The notes under the pieces: model-generated
What the model saw: only the letters and a program-made list of their open reading frames with translations
Databases searched by the model: none
What the model was told of the DNA's origin: nothing
Origin: Paenibacillus hamazuiensis
GTDB lineage: Bacteria; Bacillota; Bacilli; Paenibacillales; NBRC-103111
Length of the DNA: 64,000 bases
Direction of reading: 5' to 3'
Assembly (NCBI RefSeq): GCF_023276405.1
Contig: NZ_JALRMO010000001.1
Coordinates: 3,224,001-3,288,000, forward strand
Shown here: one piece after another, positions 18,576-27,004 of the stretch
Position numbering within the stretch: the stretch's first letter is position 1
Layout of the letters: each line of letters begins with the position of its first letter
Made by a program: the position numbers and the translations under genes

Positions 18576-18715
18576 ACAATTTTTTTGGCGATAATCAGTT
18601 AGAAGCTGTCAGCGGAACTGATGTCATCATTACCGCGAGATTCGCTTCCGCTAAAAACTCGGATATATGTTCGTCCATTTTGCTTCGAGTCAAAGCTTTA
18701 TGCCTCTATGCTAGA

Positions 18716-19135
18716 TTAGGAGAGGTCGTTAACGGACATTGCATGTTTGCTGATTTGGGACAGACGCCCGCGCACGTCCTCTATCCACGCCTCGTCCTGC
18801 ACGGACTGGGCGAGCAGAAGCAAATCGAGCAATTCGTTGATCCTTTCCTGAATAATCGTTTCCACAGGATCCGACAAATGCCTCTTCTCCGTCACTTTCA
18901 TCATCAGATGGGCGATCTCGCAATGCTCGTCAAAATGAAGCTGCTGTTTTTCCGGCTTGCCGCCCAGCTTGGCAATGAGCCCGGTCAAGTTCGGCTTCAC
19001 CTCGGCAAACACTTCGCTCTTGTGGCACGAATCGCATGAAAAAATCGGCACGTTTTCGATCTCCACCTTGTTTTGATAAATAACGGTGCGCAGCCTTATC
19101 GTCATCGTACCTCCGCACCTGCAATTTTTTTGCAC
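18716..19135 (-). CDS. YgiT-type zinc-finger protein
   Basis: A 139-residue protein with an N-terminal zinc ribbon, CRCGG near residue 5 and CDSC near residue 34, as in YgiT/MqsA antitoxin-like and YokU-like proteins. The C-terminal half is helical with no recognised helix-turn-helix, and no toxin partner lies beside it, so an antitoxin role is not supported. GTG start with GGGGAG seven bases upstream. It appears monocistronic with a distant terminator. Function unknown. Confidence 0.65.
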   Translation of the reverse strand: MQKNCRCGGTMTIRLRTVIYQNKVEIENVPIFSCDSCHKSEVFAEVKPNLTGLIAKLGGKPEKQQLHFDEHCEIAHLMMKVTEKRHLSDPVETIIQERINELLDLLLLAQSVQDEAWIEDVRGRLSQISKHAMSVNDLS

Positions 19136-19251
19136 ATCATCACTCCCCCAACCTGCGACAACAACGGCCAGTCTTAAACTTCGTTAGTACAAAATATTCG
19201 ATTTTGCAGCGCAAACTCCTGCTTGCGAAGTTGTAGTAAAATATGGCATGT

Positions 19252-19644
19252 TTACAGGCTAAACCGTTTGCGCACGAACGGAATCGAAATGAACAGCATT
19301 GCAAGAAGCGCGCCGATTCCGTCGTTGCGCAGGTCGTGCCAATCGGGGGTGCGGCCGGGCACAAACGACTGATGATATTCGTCGGTGACCCCGTACAGCA
19401 GGCAAAGCAGGATAACCCTCAGCTTCCCCTTCCATGTCAGCTTGTGCGGAGGGAATGCCCAAGCGTAGGTGATCGCCAGAATGAAATATGCAAAGAAATG
19501 GCCTACATCGAAGCTTTCCAGCCCGGGAATAAACTGCCGGAAGAAAGGCAGCCATCCTCCGAGATCGTCCCCTGTCCGGGAGGATAAGTAAAAAATAACG
19601 CCCATCCAAATGACGGAGGGCGAACAACGCAGCAAATATTTCAT
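19252..19644 (-). CDS. VanZ family membrane protein
   Basis: A 130-residue membrane protein with about four hydrophobic segments and the VanZ signature DEYHQSFVPGRTPDWHDLRNDG near residue 85. VanZ-type proteins are linked to teicoplanin resistance in one cassette but most chromosomal homologues have no known role. The start at 19644 lies four bases after the stop of the DJ-1/PfpI gene with AAGGA upstream, indicating translational coupling. It is the last gene of the PTS operon. Confidence 0.83.
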   Translation of the reverse strand: MKYLLRCSPSVIWMGVIFYLSSRTGDDLGGWLPFFRQFIPGLESFDVGHFFAYFILAITYAWAFPPHKLTWKGKLRVILLCLLYGVTDEYHQSFVPGRTPDWHDLRNDGIGALLAMLFISIPFVRKRFSL

Positions 19645-19648
19645 CGGC

Positions 19649-20188
19649 TCATCCTTGCTTTCGGATGTATTCGGCAAGTACGCGAACATACTCCTTTGTA
19701 AATGCCGGCAGGTCCGGCGGACGGCGGCCCGAAACGATATTGCGGTCCACCACGACCTCCTCATCCACCCAGATCGCGCCGGCGTTCTCCAGGTCGTCTT
19801 TGATGCCCGGAGTTGACGTCATCGTAAAACCGTTCACGATTTTCGCGGAGATAAGCACCCAGCCGGCATGGCAAATTTGCGCAATCGGCTTTTGCGTCGC
19901 ATGAAACTCCCGCGTCAGACGCAGCACGTCGGCATAACGGCGCAGCTTGTCCGGCGCCCACCCGCCCGGTACATACAGCCCTATGTAATCTTCGGACCGC
20001 ACCTGATCGAAGGCATATTCCGCCGTAAGCGGAACGCCGTATTTGCCGTGATACGTTTGCCCTGCCTTCGGTCCGGCCACGTGCACCTCGGCTCCCGATT
20101 CACGCAGACGCAGCACCGGATACCACATCTCCAAATCTTCAAACTCTTCGTCGACAACCGCTAAAACTTTATGCCCTTTAAGTTCCAT
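19649..20188 (-). CDS. DJ-1/PfpI family protein (type 1 glutamine amidotransferase-like)
   Basis: A 179-residue PfpI-like protein. The nucleophile elbow reads AQICHAGW with the conserved cysteine near residue 105, followed by the expected histidine. An N-terminal DEEFEDLEMWYP supplies the acidic partner. The family includes general stress proteins, chaperones and proposed deglycases of glycated proteins; the precise substrate is unknown. The ATG overlaps the end of ptsI by 11 bases and its ribosome site lies inside ptsI, so it is coupled to enzyme I. Confidence 0.88.
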   Translation of the reverse strand: MELKGHKVLAVVDEEFEDLEMWYPVLRLRESGAEVHVAGPKAGQTYHGKYGVPLTAEYAFDQVRSEDYIGLYVPGGWAPDKLRRYADVLRLTREFHATQKPIAQICHAGWVLISAKIVNGFTMTSTPGIKDDLENAGAIWVDEEVVVDRNIVSGRRPPDLPAFTKEYVRVLAEYIRKQG

Positions 20189-21941
20189 GTTGTTCTCCTC
20201 CTGTACATGATTTGGCCAACATCTCCTGACGAAGATGACGGTTCAGTATTTCCACGATCGCCTCACTTGTTTTGCAGGCGAACAATTCGTCCATAAGGCC
20301 GGCGGATTCCGCTTGCCCGCTTTGCAAAATGCTGTTCTTGATCCGCAGGATCGACTGGATCGACATGCTGAGCTCGGTAATGCCGAGGCCAAGCCAGATG
20401 GGCACCGCCCTGAGATCGCCTGCCATTTCTCCGCAAACGCTCACCGGAATCCGATGGCGCCTTGCCGCATCGACAGTATGCTTAAGCAGACGCAGCACGG
20501 CCGGATGATACGGATCGTACAGGTGTGCGATCGATTCGTTCATCCGGTCGACCGCCAGCACGTACTGCACCAGGTCGTTCGTGCCGATGCTGAAGAAATT
20601 CACCTCTTGCGCGAGCAGATCGGCGACGATCGCCGCGGCCGGCACCTCGATCATGACGCCGACCTCGATATTCCGGTTAAACGGAATCTGCTCGTTCTCC
20701 AATTCGTTCTTCGCCTGCTCCAAAATCTGATTCGCCTGCCGGACTTCGATGAGCGAGGATATCATCGGATACATGATCTTCACGTTTCCGTAATGACTTG
20801 CCCGCAGTATCGCCCGCAGCTGCGTTTTGAACAAATCTTTGCGATCGAGCGAAATCCGGATTGCCCGGTAGCCGAGGAACGGATTTTCCTCCTCCGGTAG
20901 GGAAATGTAGTCCAGATTTTTATCCCCGCCGATGTCGAGCGTACGGATAATGACCGGTTTTTGCCCAAGGCGGACGGCCACCTGCCTGTACACTTCAAAC
21001 TGCTCTTCTTCCTTCGGCAGGCTGTCCCGATCCATATATAAAAACTCGGTGCGGAACAGGCCGACGCCGGACGCCCCGTTTAATATCACCTGGTCCAGCT
21101 CCTTGACGGAGCTGATGTTCGCTTCCAACTGCACGGTAAAACCGTCGGTCGTCGTAGCCGGAACGTCGGCAAGCTCCTGCAGCTTCTCGCGCAGCTGCAG
21201 CCATTTCTGCTTCCGCTGCCGATACTCTTCCACCAGCTTCGCATCCGGGTTAATGTGGACAACGCCCTCTTCGCCGTCGATGATGATGTAATCTCCGGTC
21301 TGGATAGGCCGCTGCAGCTTGCCCTCAAGGCCGAGCACGTAAGGGATGCCCATCGCTCTCGCCATAATCGCCGCATGCGACGTTTTCCCGCCCAGCATCG
21401 TCACAAGGCCCAGCGCCTGGCTGAGATCGAGATGGGCCATATGCGATGGAGAAAGCTCCTTGGCAACCAGAATATACGGCTGGTCAAGTGGCAGCGCCGT
21501 TTCCTCGAGTTTGCCGAGCAGATGCTTGAGCAGGCGGTTTCCAACGTCCTTGATGTCAAGCGCACGGTCTTTCATGTATTGGTCGTCCAGCAGATCGAAC
21601 ATGCCGACAAATTTGTCGATGGCTTCTCTTACGGCGACCTCAGCCGCCTTGTACTGCCGCTGCATGATGCTTTGAACTTCGTTCATGAAAATCGGATCTT
21701 CCAGTATCGCCAAATGCGCATCGAAAATCGTCGATTCTTCTTCGCCGATCAGCGCAGCGATTTCCGTCTTGATATGTTCGATCTCCGTCTTGGAGCAGCG
21801 GATGCCGTCATACAGCCGTTCAAACTCGTAGGCCAAGTCGGCCACGTCGATCATTTTCTCCGGAAAATCCCACTCCCACGCCGGAATGACAAATGCTTTC
21901 CCCATTGCGATGCCCGGTGATGCTCCTATCCCCTCAACCAA
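20178..21941 (-). CDS. ptsI: PTS enzyme I (phosphoenolpyruvate-protein phosphotransferase)
   Basis: A 587-residue cytosolic enzyme that transfers phosphate from PEP to HPr. The phosphohistidine lies in GGKTSHAAIMAR near residue 190. The C-terminal PEP-binding barrel shows GLFRTEFLYMD, DIGGDK, MIEVPAA and CGEMAGD with its conserved cysteine. The TTG at 21941 is chosen because AGGAGGGG sits just before it and the protein then starts like Bacillus PtsI; a GTG at 21959 falls at that site. It overlaps the permease gene by 8 bases. No ptsH is adjacent, so HPr must come from elsewhere. Confidence 0.96.
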   Translation of the reverse strand: MVEGIGASPGIAMGKAFVIPAWEWDFPEKMIDVADLAYEFERLYDGIRCSKTEIEHIKTEIAALIGEEESTIFDAHLAILEDPIFMNEVQSIMQRQYKAAEVAVREAIDKFVGMFDLLDDQYMKDRALDIKDVGNRLLKHLLGKLEETALPLDQPYILVAKELSPSHMAHLDLSQALGLVTMLGGKTSHAAIMARAMGIPYVLGLEGKLQRPIQTGDYIIIDGEEGVVHINPDAKLVEEYRQRKQKWLQLREKLQELADVPATTTDGFTVQLEANISSVKELDQVILNGASGVGLFRTEFLYMDRDSLPKEEEQFEVYRQVAVRLGQKPVIIRTLDIGGDKNLDYISLPEEENPFLGYRAIRISLDRKDLFKTQLRAILRASHYGNVKIMYPMISSLIEVRQANQILEQAKNELENEQIPFNRNIEVGVMIEVPAAAIVADLLAQEVNFFSIGTNDLVQYVLAVDRMNESIAHLYDPYHPAVLRLLKHTVDAARRHRIPVSVCGEMAGDLRAVPIWLGLGITELSMSIQSILRIKNSILQSGQAESAGLMDELFACKTSEAIVEILNRHLRQEMLAKSCTGGEQHGT

Positions 21942-23823
21942 AGGAAGTCCCCTCCTCACGTGCTGCAGTTTTCAGTACGACGGACATCACGGACGCCTGC
22001 CCTTTTTTTACAGCTTTATACGGCGCAAAGCTCCATGATTTCACTTGGTCTACGTTCGTAATCAGCATAGGCGTCGCCAGCGAGGTGCAGTTTTTCTTCA
22101 CCTTTTGCAGGTTAAATCGTACCAACGTTTGGCCGACCTCCACCTCATCGCCTTCCTTGACGAAAGCGGTGAACCATTTGCCCTGTAAAGCGGCCGTATC
22201 AATCCCGATATGAAGCAGCACCTCCAGCCCTTCCTCGGTTTTAATTCCCAGCGCGTGCAGCGTCGGGTACAGCAGCGTGACCGTTCCGGCAACGGGCGCC
22301 ACGAGCTCGCCTTTTTCCGGGATAAAAGCAACGCCGTTTCCGACGATTTTTCCGGCAAAAATTTTATCCGGCACTTCTTCGAGCGGAATCATACGTCCCT
22401 GCATCGGCGAGCTGAACAGCACCTGTCGGATGTCTTTGCCAAGCACCTTTTTGATTTCCTCGCGGATCAGCTCGGAGTAGGTGCCGAACACGACCTGCAC
22501 ATTACCGCCGCCCAGTCGGATGACTCCTGCCGCTCCCAGATGTTTGAGCGCGGCGATATCCATCAACCGGTCGTTGACAAGCGTCAACCGAAGACGGGTG
22601 ATGCACGCTTCGATTTTTTGGACGTTCTCCTTGCCCCCCAGCGCCTGCAAAATAAGCGGAGACCGGTACGGAATGTCGCCGGCCCATTCTTCGAGCGGCG
22701 AGCCCTCTTCCCGCCCTGGGGTCGGAATGCGAAAGCGGCGGATCGCCCAGCGGAACAGCACATAATAGACGGCTCCGTATGCTACCCCGATCGGAATGAG
22801 GAGCCAGCCGTTTTTCGCCAAATGCAGGTTGATCAGGAAATCGATCGCTCCGGCCGAATAAGAGAAGCCGTGATGGATGTCGAAATAATACGAGATCCAC
22901 ATGGACAACCCGGACAAAATCGCATGAACGACGAACAAATAAGGCGCAACGAACAAAAACGCGAATTCGATCGGCTCCGTGACCCCGGTCAAAAAGGAAG
23001 AAAGCGCCGCGATCAGAAACGTCGCCTTGATTTTCGGCTTCAGGTCTTCACGCGCTTCCTGAATGATCGCAAAGGCGATGGCCGGCAGTGCAAACATCAT
23101 GATCGGGTACAATCCGGCCATATAAATGCCTGCCGTGGGATCCCCTGCAAAGAAACGCGGCAAATCGCCGTACACCATGCGTCCCTGGGTTTGGTAAGCA
23201 CCGATCTGAAACCAGAAAAAGTTATTGAATACATGGTGCAGTCCCGAGGGTACGAGGAGCCGGTAAATGACGCCGTACAGAAACGTCCCGAAACCGCCGA
23301 GCGACAATATCGCCCAAGACAGCTTTTCCATGCAGCGCTCCAAAAACGGGCCGATTTCCACCATCAGCCATGACAGCAGCAAAGTGACGATCCCCATCAC
23401 CAGCGGGACGATGCGGGATCCGCCAAAAAACTGGATGTATTCGGGAAGCTGGATATTTTTGAAGCGGTGATACGTGATGGCCGCAAGCAGCCCGATCAAT
23501 ATGCCTCCGGGCACCCCGAGCTGAAAAGACGGACCCAAATAATGCTGGGTCGTTTGCGTGAACATGTAGTAGCTGATCAGGGCGGACATGCCGGCGATTC
23601 CCGCGCTTTCCGTGAGACCCAGCGCTACGCCGACCGCAAAAATCATCGGCAGGTAGGTAAATACGATTTCTCCGGCGAATGTGAATATGTCCCCCAAACG
23701 TTCCAAAGAAACCCTTTCCCAGGGCAAATTCCCGAGCCGCAGCAAAATCGCCCCGACCGGAAGGGCGATCGTGGGAAGCATGAGGGAGCGGCCTAACTGC
23801 TGCAAATTCCCCATCCAGTTCAA
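21934..23823 (-). CDS. PTS sugar permease EIICBA, glucose/N-acetylglucosamine family
   Basis: A 629-residue fused PTS permease in the order IIC (about 1-380), IIB (about 400-480) and IIA (about 490-629). The IIC part has GDLPRFFAGDPTAGIYM, FLTGVTEPIEFAFLF and TPGREE, which look closer to NagE than PtsG, so N-acetylglucosamine or glucose is the likely substrate. The IIB cysteine lies in EACITRLRLTL. The IIA histidine lies in LHIGIDTAALQG. It starts with TTG after GGAGGGA. No antiterminator gene is adjacent. Confidence 0.9.
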   Translation of the reverse strand: MNWMGNLQQLGRSLMLPTIALPVGAILLRLGNLPWERVSLERLGDIFTFAGEIVFTYLPMIFAVGVALGLTESAGIAGMSALISYYMFTQTTQHYLGPSFQLGVPGGILIGLLAAITYHRFKNIQLPEYIQFFGGSRIVPLVMGIVTLLLSWLMVEIGPFLERCMEKLSWAILSLGGFGTFLYGVIYRLLVPSGLHHVFNNFFWFQIGAYQTQGRMVYGDLPRFFAGDPTAGIYMAGLYPIMMFALPAIAFAIIQEAREDLKPKIKATFLIAALSSFLTGVTEPIEFAFLFVAPYLFVVHAILSGLSMWISYYFDIHHGFSYSAGAIDFLINLHLAKNGWLLIPIGVAYGAVYYVLFRWAIRRFRIPTPGREEGSPLEEWAGDIPYRSPLILQALGGKENVQKIEACITRLRLTLVNDRLMDIAALKHLGAAGVIRLGGGNVQVVFGTYSELIREEIKKVLGKDIRQVLFSSPMQGRMIPLEEVPDKIFAGKIVGNGVAFIPEKGELVAPVAGTVTLLYPTLHALGIKTEEGLEVLLHIGIDTAALQGKWFTAFVKEGDEVEVGQTLVRFNLQKVKKNCTSLATPMLITNVDQVKSWSFAPYKAVKKGQASVMSVVLKTAAREEGTSFG

Positions 23824-23936
23824 GGACGTTGTCCCTCCCTATTAAAAACATACTATTACGATGGTAAATCGATACGGGCGTTTTGTCAAAAGTTTATTGC
23901 CCCGGCTCTTTTCCAAAGGGAGTTTTCAAAACGATT

Positions 23937-24060
23937 GCCTCCCCCTAAATCCGCCTCCGCAAGAGGGGAACCCCAGGCGCTGCGCCCTGGACCCGCTTTA
24001 ACCCCAATCGTTTGGGACACGAAGTGCTCCCGAGGTACTTATGTGCTCAAATTCGCGATT
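23937..24060 (+). repeat. Dispersed hairpin repeat type 1, copy E (short)
   Basis: The GC core (CCCCCTAAAT ... GGGGAACCCCAGGCGC, then GCGCCCTGGACCCGC) is present at 23940-23998. It is followed by an AATTCGCGATTGTC segment, but the long hairpin seen in the other copies is missing. It lies between the PTS permease start and a coat gene. The remaining gap up to 24151 contains only a terminator. Confidence 0.7.
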
Positions 24061-24113
24061 GTCTTGCCCTGACCAAACATAAAAATTAAACAAAACAAAC
24101 AAAAGATAAAACA

Positions 24114-24143
24114 AAGGAGTACCGGGCTAGTGCCTGTACTCCT
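24114..24143 (-). terminator. Terminator of the coat gene cluster
   Basis: GGAGTAC and GTACTCC pair around a 12-base loop. On the minus strand a T-rich stretch follows. It lies directly after the stop at 24152. Confidence 0.75.
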
Positions 24144-24151
24144 CGTTATTG

Positions 24152-24478
24152 TTAAAACTGAGGGAACTGCGTTTTATAGTTTGCGAATTGCTGCTGGATT
24201 TGGCCGATCTCCTGCTGGTCGGCGGCTTTCATCTTATACCAGCCTTTTTGGAACATCGTGTCGAAAATTTTAAACTGGAGCTGATGAATGTCGTTCAAAA
24301 TGTCAAAGACCGTTTGCCGCAGCTTAGGGTTTTGCATTTCGTTCAGGCCGGTGTTGTAGCCGTTGGTCAAATATTTTTCAAACGATAAAATATCGTTGAT
24401 CCGGTCGCGGTCATTGATTTCCGGGCCCTTTACCTTCGGGAGTTGTCCGGTTTGGGGTACAGCGATTTGCGCAGCCAA
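24152..24478 (-). CDS. CotF-family spore coat protein
   Basis: A 108-residue helical protein of the CotF/ferritin-like coat family, with FEKYLTNGYNTGLNEMQNPKLRQ around residues 33-55 and QKGWYKMKAADQQEI after it. Family members sit in the outer layers of the endospore. It starts with TTG, with AAGGGGG eight bases upstream. It is the last of three genes on the minus strand, after a short helical protein and a repeat protein, and a terminator follows. Confidence 0.82.
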   Translation of the reverse strand: MAAQIAVPQTGQLPKVKGPEINDRDRINDILSFEKYLTNGYNTGLNEMQNPKLRQTVFDILNDIHQLQFKIFDTMFQKGWYKMKAADQQEIGQIQQQFANYKTQFPQF

Positions 24479-24502
24479 AGAAAGTCCCCCTTTACAATGA
24501 TG

Positions 24503-24721
24503 TTAAGATGGCAGCTGGGCTAAAAGCGTTTCGAAATGCTGGATATGTTTCTTCCCCGCTTCCTGAATCAACTGCTGGATTTCCTGATCTTCGCAGCGGC
24601 TTGCGGCATCGGCGCATTTTTTCATCGCCAGCAGCTCCCAGGACATGAAGTCTTTGATATAATGCAGCTCTTTATCGGAAAAAAGATTCCGGTCCGCTGT
24701 CATTTGAGCATTATTCGGCAT
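24503..24721 (-). CDS. Small helical coat-associated protein
   Basis: A 72-residue, mostly alpha-helical acidic protein (LFSDKELHYIKDFMSWELLA, then AGKKHIQHFETLLAQL), similar in style to small CotF-like or ferritin-like spore proteins. GGGGGGAAA precedes the ATG. It sits between the repeat protein and the CotF-like protein with short gaps, so the three are probably made together in the mother cell. Confidence 0.7.
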   Translation of the reverse strand: MPNNAQMTADRNLFSDKELHYIKDFMSWELLAMKKCADAASRCEDQEIQQLIQEAGKKHIQHFETLLAQLPS

Positions 24722-24803
24722 GGCGTTTCCCCCCGTTTCAAGAAATGGGCGGGCCCTGAACAGGCCCGCCGCGGCATCGTTTTATTGCTAAATTTACAGC
24801 AGA

Positions 24804-25391
24804 TTAAAATTGGCGGCCGAAGCTGCTGGCGCCGAATTGGCTTTGGTTTTGGAAGCTCGAAGACGGGAATTGGCTAAAGGAAGAGCTTGCGCCAATGCCG
24901 TACTGGGATTGAGCCGGCTGCACGGAGTCCGCTCTCAGGTATTGGTCATGACCTTGCTGGTTCCCGCGGTAGTTAGCCGTATGGTACGCTTGCGGGTTCG
25001 TTTGATAGCTCGAATAGGAAGATTGGCCTGCACCCCATTGGGAGCCGATGCTGCTTCCGAACGAAGAGATGCCTTGGTTAAAGCTGGAAGCCCCGATGCC
25101 AAATTGAGATTGGGCCGGCTGTACAGAGTCCGCTCTCAAATATTGGTCGTGTCCCTGTTGGTTTCCGCGGTAGTTAGCGGTGTGGTAAGCTTGCGGATTC
25201 GTTTGCTGCCATTGCTGCTGCTGAGAAGGCTGGAACTGGCTGCCGAACGCATTGGATGCAGCACCGCCGTATTGGGATTGAACGAAACCAACCGGCTGGT
25301 ATTTAGCTGTGTTTCCGCGATATTGGGAACCTACAAAGCCGGTGCTGCCGAAAGAACCTTGAAATGCGTTGTTTTGGAACTGGTTATACAT
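24804..25391 (-). CDS. Low-complexity repeat protein, likely spore surface or coat
   Basis: A 195-residue protein rich in Gln, Ser, Gly, Tyr and Phe and nearly free of Lys, Glu and Cys. It contains two near-identical units starting TNPQAYHTANYRGNQQGHDQ and continuing YLRADSVQPAQSQ, at about residues 64-103 and 132-171, separated by Gly/Ser/Phe-rich spacers. There is no signal peptide and no known enzymatic motif. AAGGAGGC precedes the ATG. It heads a cluster with a CotF-type coat gene, so a structural coat role is the likeliest reading, by inference. Confidence 0.75.
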   Translation of the reverse strand: MYNQFQNNAFQGSFGSTGFVGSQYRGNTAKYQPVGFVQSQYGGAASNAFGSQFQPSQQQQWQQTNPQAYHTANYRGNQQGHDQYLRADSVQPAQSQFGIGASSFNQGISSFGSSIGSQWGAGQSSYSSYQTNPQAYHTANYRGNQQGHDQYLRADSVQPAQSQYGIGASSSFSQFPSSSFQNQSQFGASSFGRQF

Positions 25392-25888
25392 TCGTTAAAG
25401 CCTCCTTGGAGATTTTAAGTTGAGTCTTCCAAATGAGAACCTTTAAAAGTCGTTTCCCATTTACGAAGCCTTTCTTATTTTCTCAGGCGGCTTGTATTTT
25501 TATGAATGTTCGAAACTGGAAAGTCCGCCCACGGAATACCTCTTGCTTCCCCCCTAAGTCCCCCCATTGGGGGGACCCCAGGCGCTCGGGCGCCCTGGAC
25601 CCGCCCGTTTAGAGTAGGTACTCGCTTCTAATTCGCGTTTGTCCGGCATGGATTTTTGCTTTCAGGCAAAAATCCTATGCCGGACACGCTTCACTTTTGG
25701 AGCGGTGCCCGGTTAAGCTTCTCAGTGCCTCGATCCCGCATTTGCCTGCCATGGTTTTGCTGCGCAAAACCTATGGCAGGCACGCTCTACTTTTGAATGA
25801 ACCGTGTAAGCGAATCAATCAAAAAGTTACCATACCAAGCAAATACAAAAAAATGAAAACAAAAAGCTTGCCAATGAACATGGCAAGC
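25392..25888 (+). repeat. Dispersed hairpin repeat type 1, copy B (two hairpins)
   Basis: This gene-free gap carries the GC core at 25548-25607 and two long hairpins of the same design. One is at 25640-25686 (TGTCCGGCAT with ATGCCGGACA outside, GGATTTTTGC with GCAAAAATCC inside). The other is at 25743-25782 (TGCCTGCCAT with ATGGCAGGCA outside, GGTTTTGC with GCAAAACC inside). The flanks ATTCGCGTTT and CACGCTTCACTTTTGGAGCG match copy A. Confidence 0.85.
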
Positions 25889-25891
25889 TTA
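25864..25891 (-). terminator. thiE terminator
   Basis: AAGCTTGCCA pairs with TGGCAAGCTT, then a short T-run on the minus strand. The thiE stop codon overlaps the stem. Confidence 0.85.
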
Positions 25892-26542
25892 TTTGCTCAG
25901 CGCTTCTTTGACGGTCTGATACAGCAGGCTGGCGCTGCTGCGCGGCGACATTTGCTTCGTGATGGCCGAAACGACCGCGATGCCGTCTGCGCCGCCGCTG
26001 ATCACATGATGAGCGTTCTCGTGCGTGATGCCGCCGATGCCGACCATCGGTACGTTCCAACGCTGCCGGATATGCCACAACAGGCCCGTGCCTACCGGAT
26101 CGCCGGCATCGCTTTTGGACATCGTCGCATAGATCGCCCCGACGCCCAAATAATCGGCCCCCTGCGCAATCGCGTATTCGGCTTCTTCCAGATTGCCGGC
26201 GGAGATGCCGATGATTTTGCCCGGGCCGAGCAGCTTGCGCGCATCGCTGCCCGGAATGTCGTCCTGGCCGACATGGACGCCGTCCGCATCCAGCAAGAGG
26301 GAGACGTCAATCCGGTCGTTAACGATGAAAGGAACGTGATATTTGCGGCACAGATCGCGGATTTGTCGGCCTTGCTCGAGCACCTTGTGCATCGGTTCGT
26401 TTTTCTCCCTGAGCTGCAGTAAAGTAACCCCGCCCTCCAACGCTTCGCGGGCCACTTCTACTGCACTCAGCCTGCCGTTCCCTTCCAAACCCATGACCAG
26501 ATAGAGCGGCAAATATTGTCTGATTCGTTGACGAAGCACCAT
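25889..26542 (-). CDS. thiE: Thiamine phosphate synthase
   Basis: A 217-residue TIM-barrel enzyme that joins the thiazole and pyrimidine moieties into thiamine monophosphate. It shows LLQLREK near residue 40, FIVNDR near 75, DGVHVGQDD near 90 and the C-terminal phosphate-binding GIGGIT. GAIYATMSKSDAG replaces the usual proline/threonine-rich loop, a minor variation; the TenI isomerase paralogue is the main alternative. The ATG at 26542 has AAGG seven bases upstream. No other thi gene or TPP riboswitch is adjacent, and it follows the CoA-binding gene closely. Confidence 0.88.
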   Translation of the reverse strand: MVLRQRIRQYLPLYLVMGLEGNGRLSAVEVAREALEGGVTLLQLREKNEPMHKVLEQGRQIRDLCRKYHVPFIVNDRIDVSLLLDADGVHVGQDDIPGSDARKLLGPGKIIGISAGNLEEAEYAIAQGADYLGVGAIYATMSKSDAGDPVGTGLLWHIRQRWNVPMVGIGGITHENAHHVISGGADGIAVVSAITKQMSPRSSASLLYQTVKEALSK

Positions 26543-26564
26543 ATTCACACCTTACCGTTCGCGT

Positions 26565-26990
26565 TTATGCGTTGCGCGGGTTTAAAATCGCGTCCTCCAC
26601 CTTGATGCAGCGGTCCATAATCACTTCGAGCCCGTTTTGCTGCGCCAGCGCAGCCGCTTCTTCGTTGACGATGCCCAGCTGCAGCCAGAGCACCTTCGCT
26701 TTAATCGCAATAGCCTCTTCGGCAACCGGCATAATATGTTCGCTGCGGCGGAACACGTTGACGATATCGATCGGCTCCGGGATATCCGTTAAGGATGCGT
26801 AACATTTTTCGCCTAAAATGGTTTGCGCGTTCGGATTGACCGGAATGATCCGGTAACCTCTTTTTTGCATCGCCTCGGCGACCATGTGCGAAGTCCGTTC
26901 CGGATTGTCGGACAGCCCGACAACGGCAATGTTGCCGGCACCTGCCAGTATTTCCTTGATCCGTTCGCGGGAAGGATTTTCGAATGCCAT
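26565..26990 (-). CDS. CoA-binding domain protein (YccU type)
   Basis: A 141-residue Rossmann-like protein of the succinyl-CoA synthetase alpha-subunit-like family. It has NIAVVGLSDNPERTSHMVAE near residue 18, IIPVNPN near 48 and LWLQLGIVNEEA near 100. Such proteins bind CoA; a cellular role is not established. The ATG at 26990 follows AGGAGGTTGAGCAAA. It lies in a minus-strand run between a C39-type peptidase and thiE. Confidence 0.88.
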   Translation of the reverse strand: MAFENPSRERIKEILAGAGNIAVVGLSDNPERTSHMVAEAMQKRGYRIIPVNPNAQTILGEKCYASLTDIPEPIDIVNVFRRSEHIMPVAEEAIAIKAKVLWLQLGIVNEEAAALAQQNGLEVIMDRCIKVEDAILNPRNA

Positions 26991-27004
26991 TTTGCTCAAC
27001 CTCC

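Noticed and set aside
18716-19135. Toxin-antitoxin pair suggested by the YgiT-type zinc finger
   Set aside because: No toxin-sized gene lies beside it in either direction with coupled spacing; the flanks are ccpA control sequence and a VanZ protein.
25392-25888. CRISPR-like array in the repeat gap
   Set aside because: The repeats are long hairpins of variable stem, with no regular spacers and no cas gene anywhere in the window.
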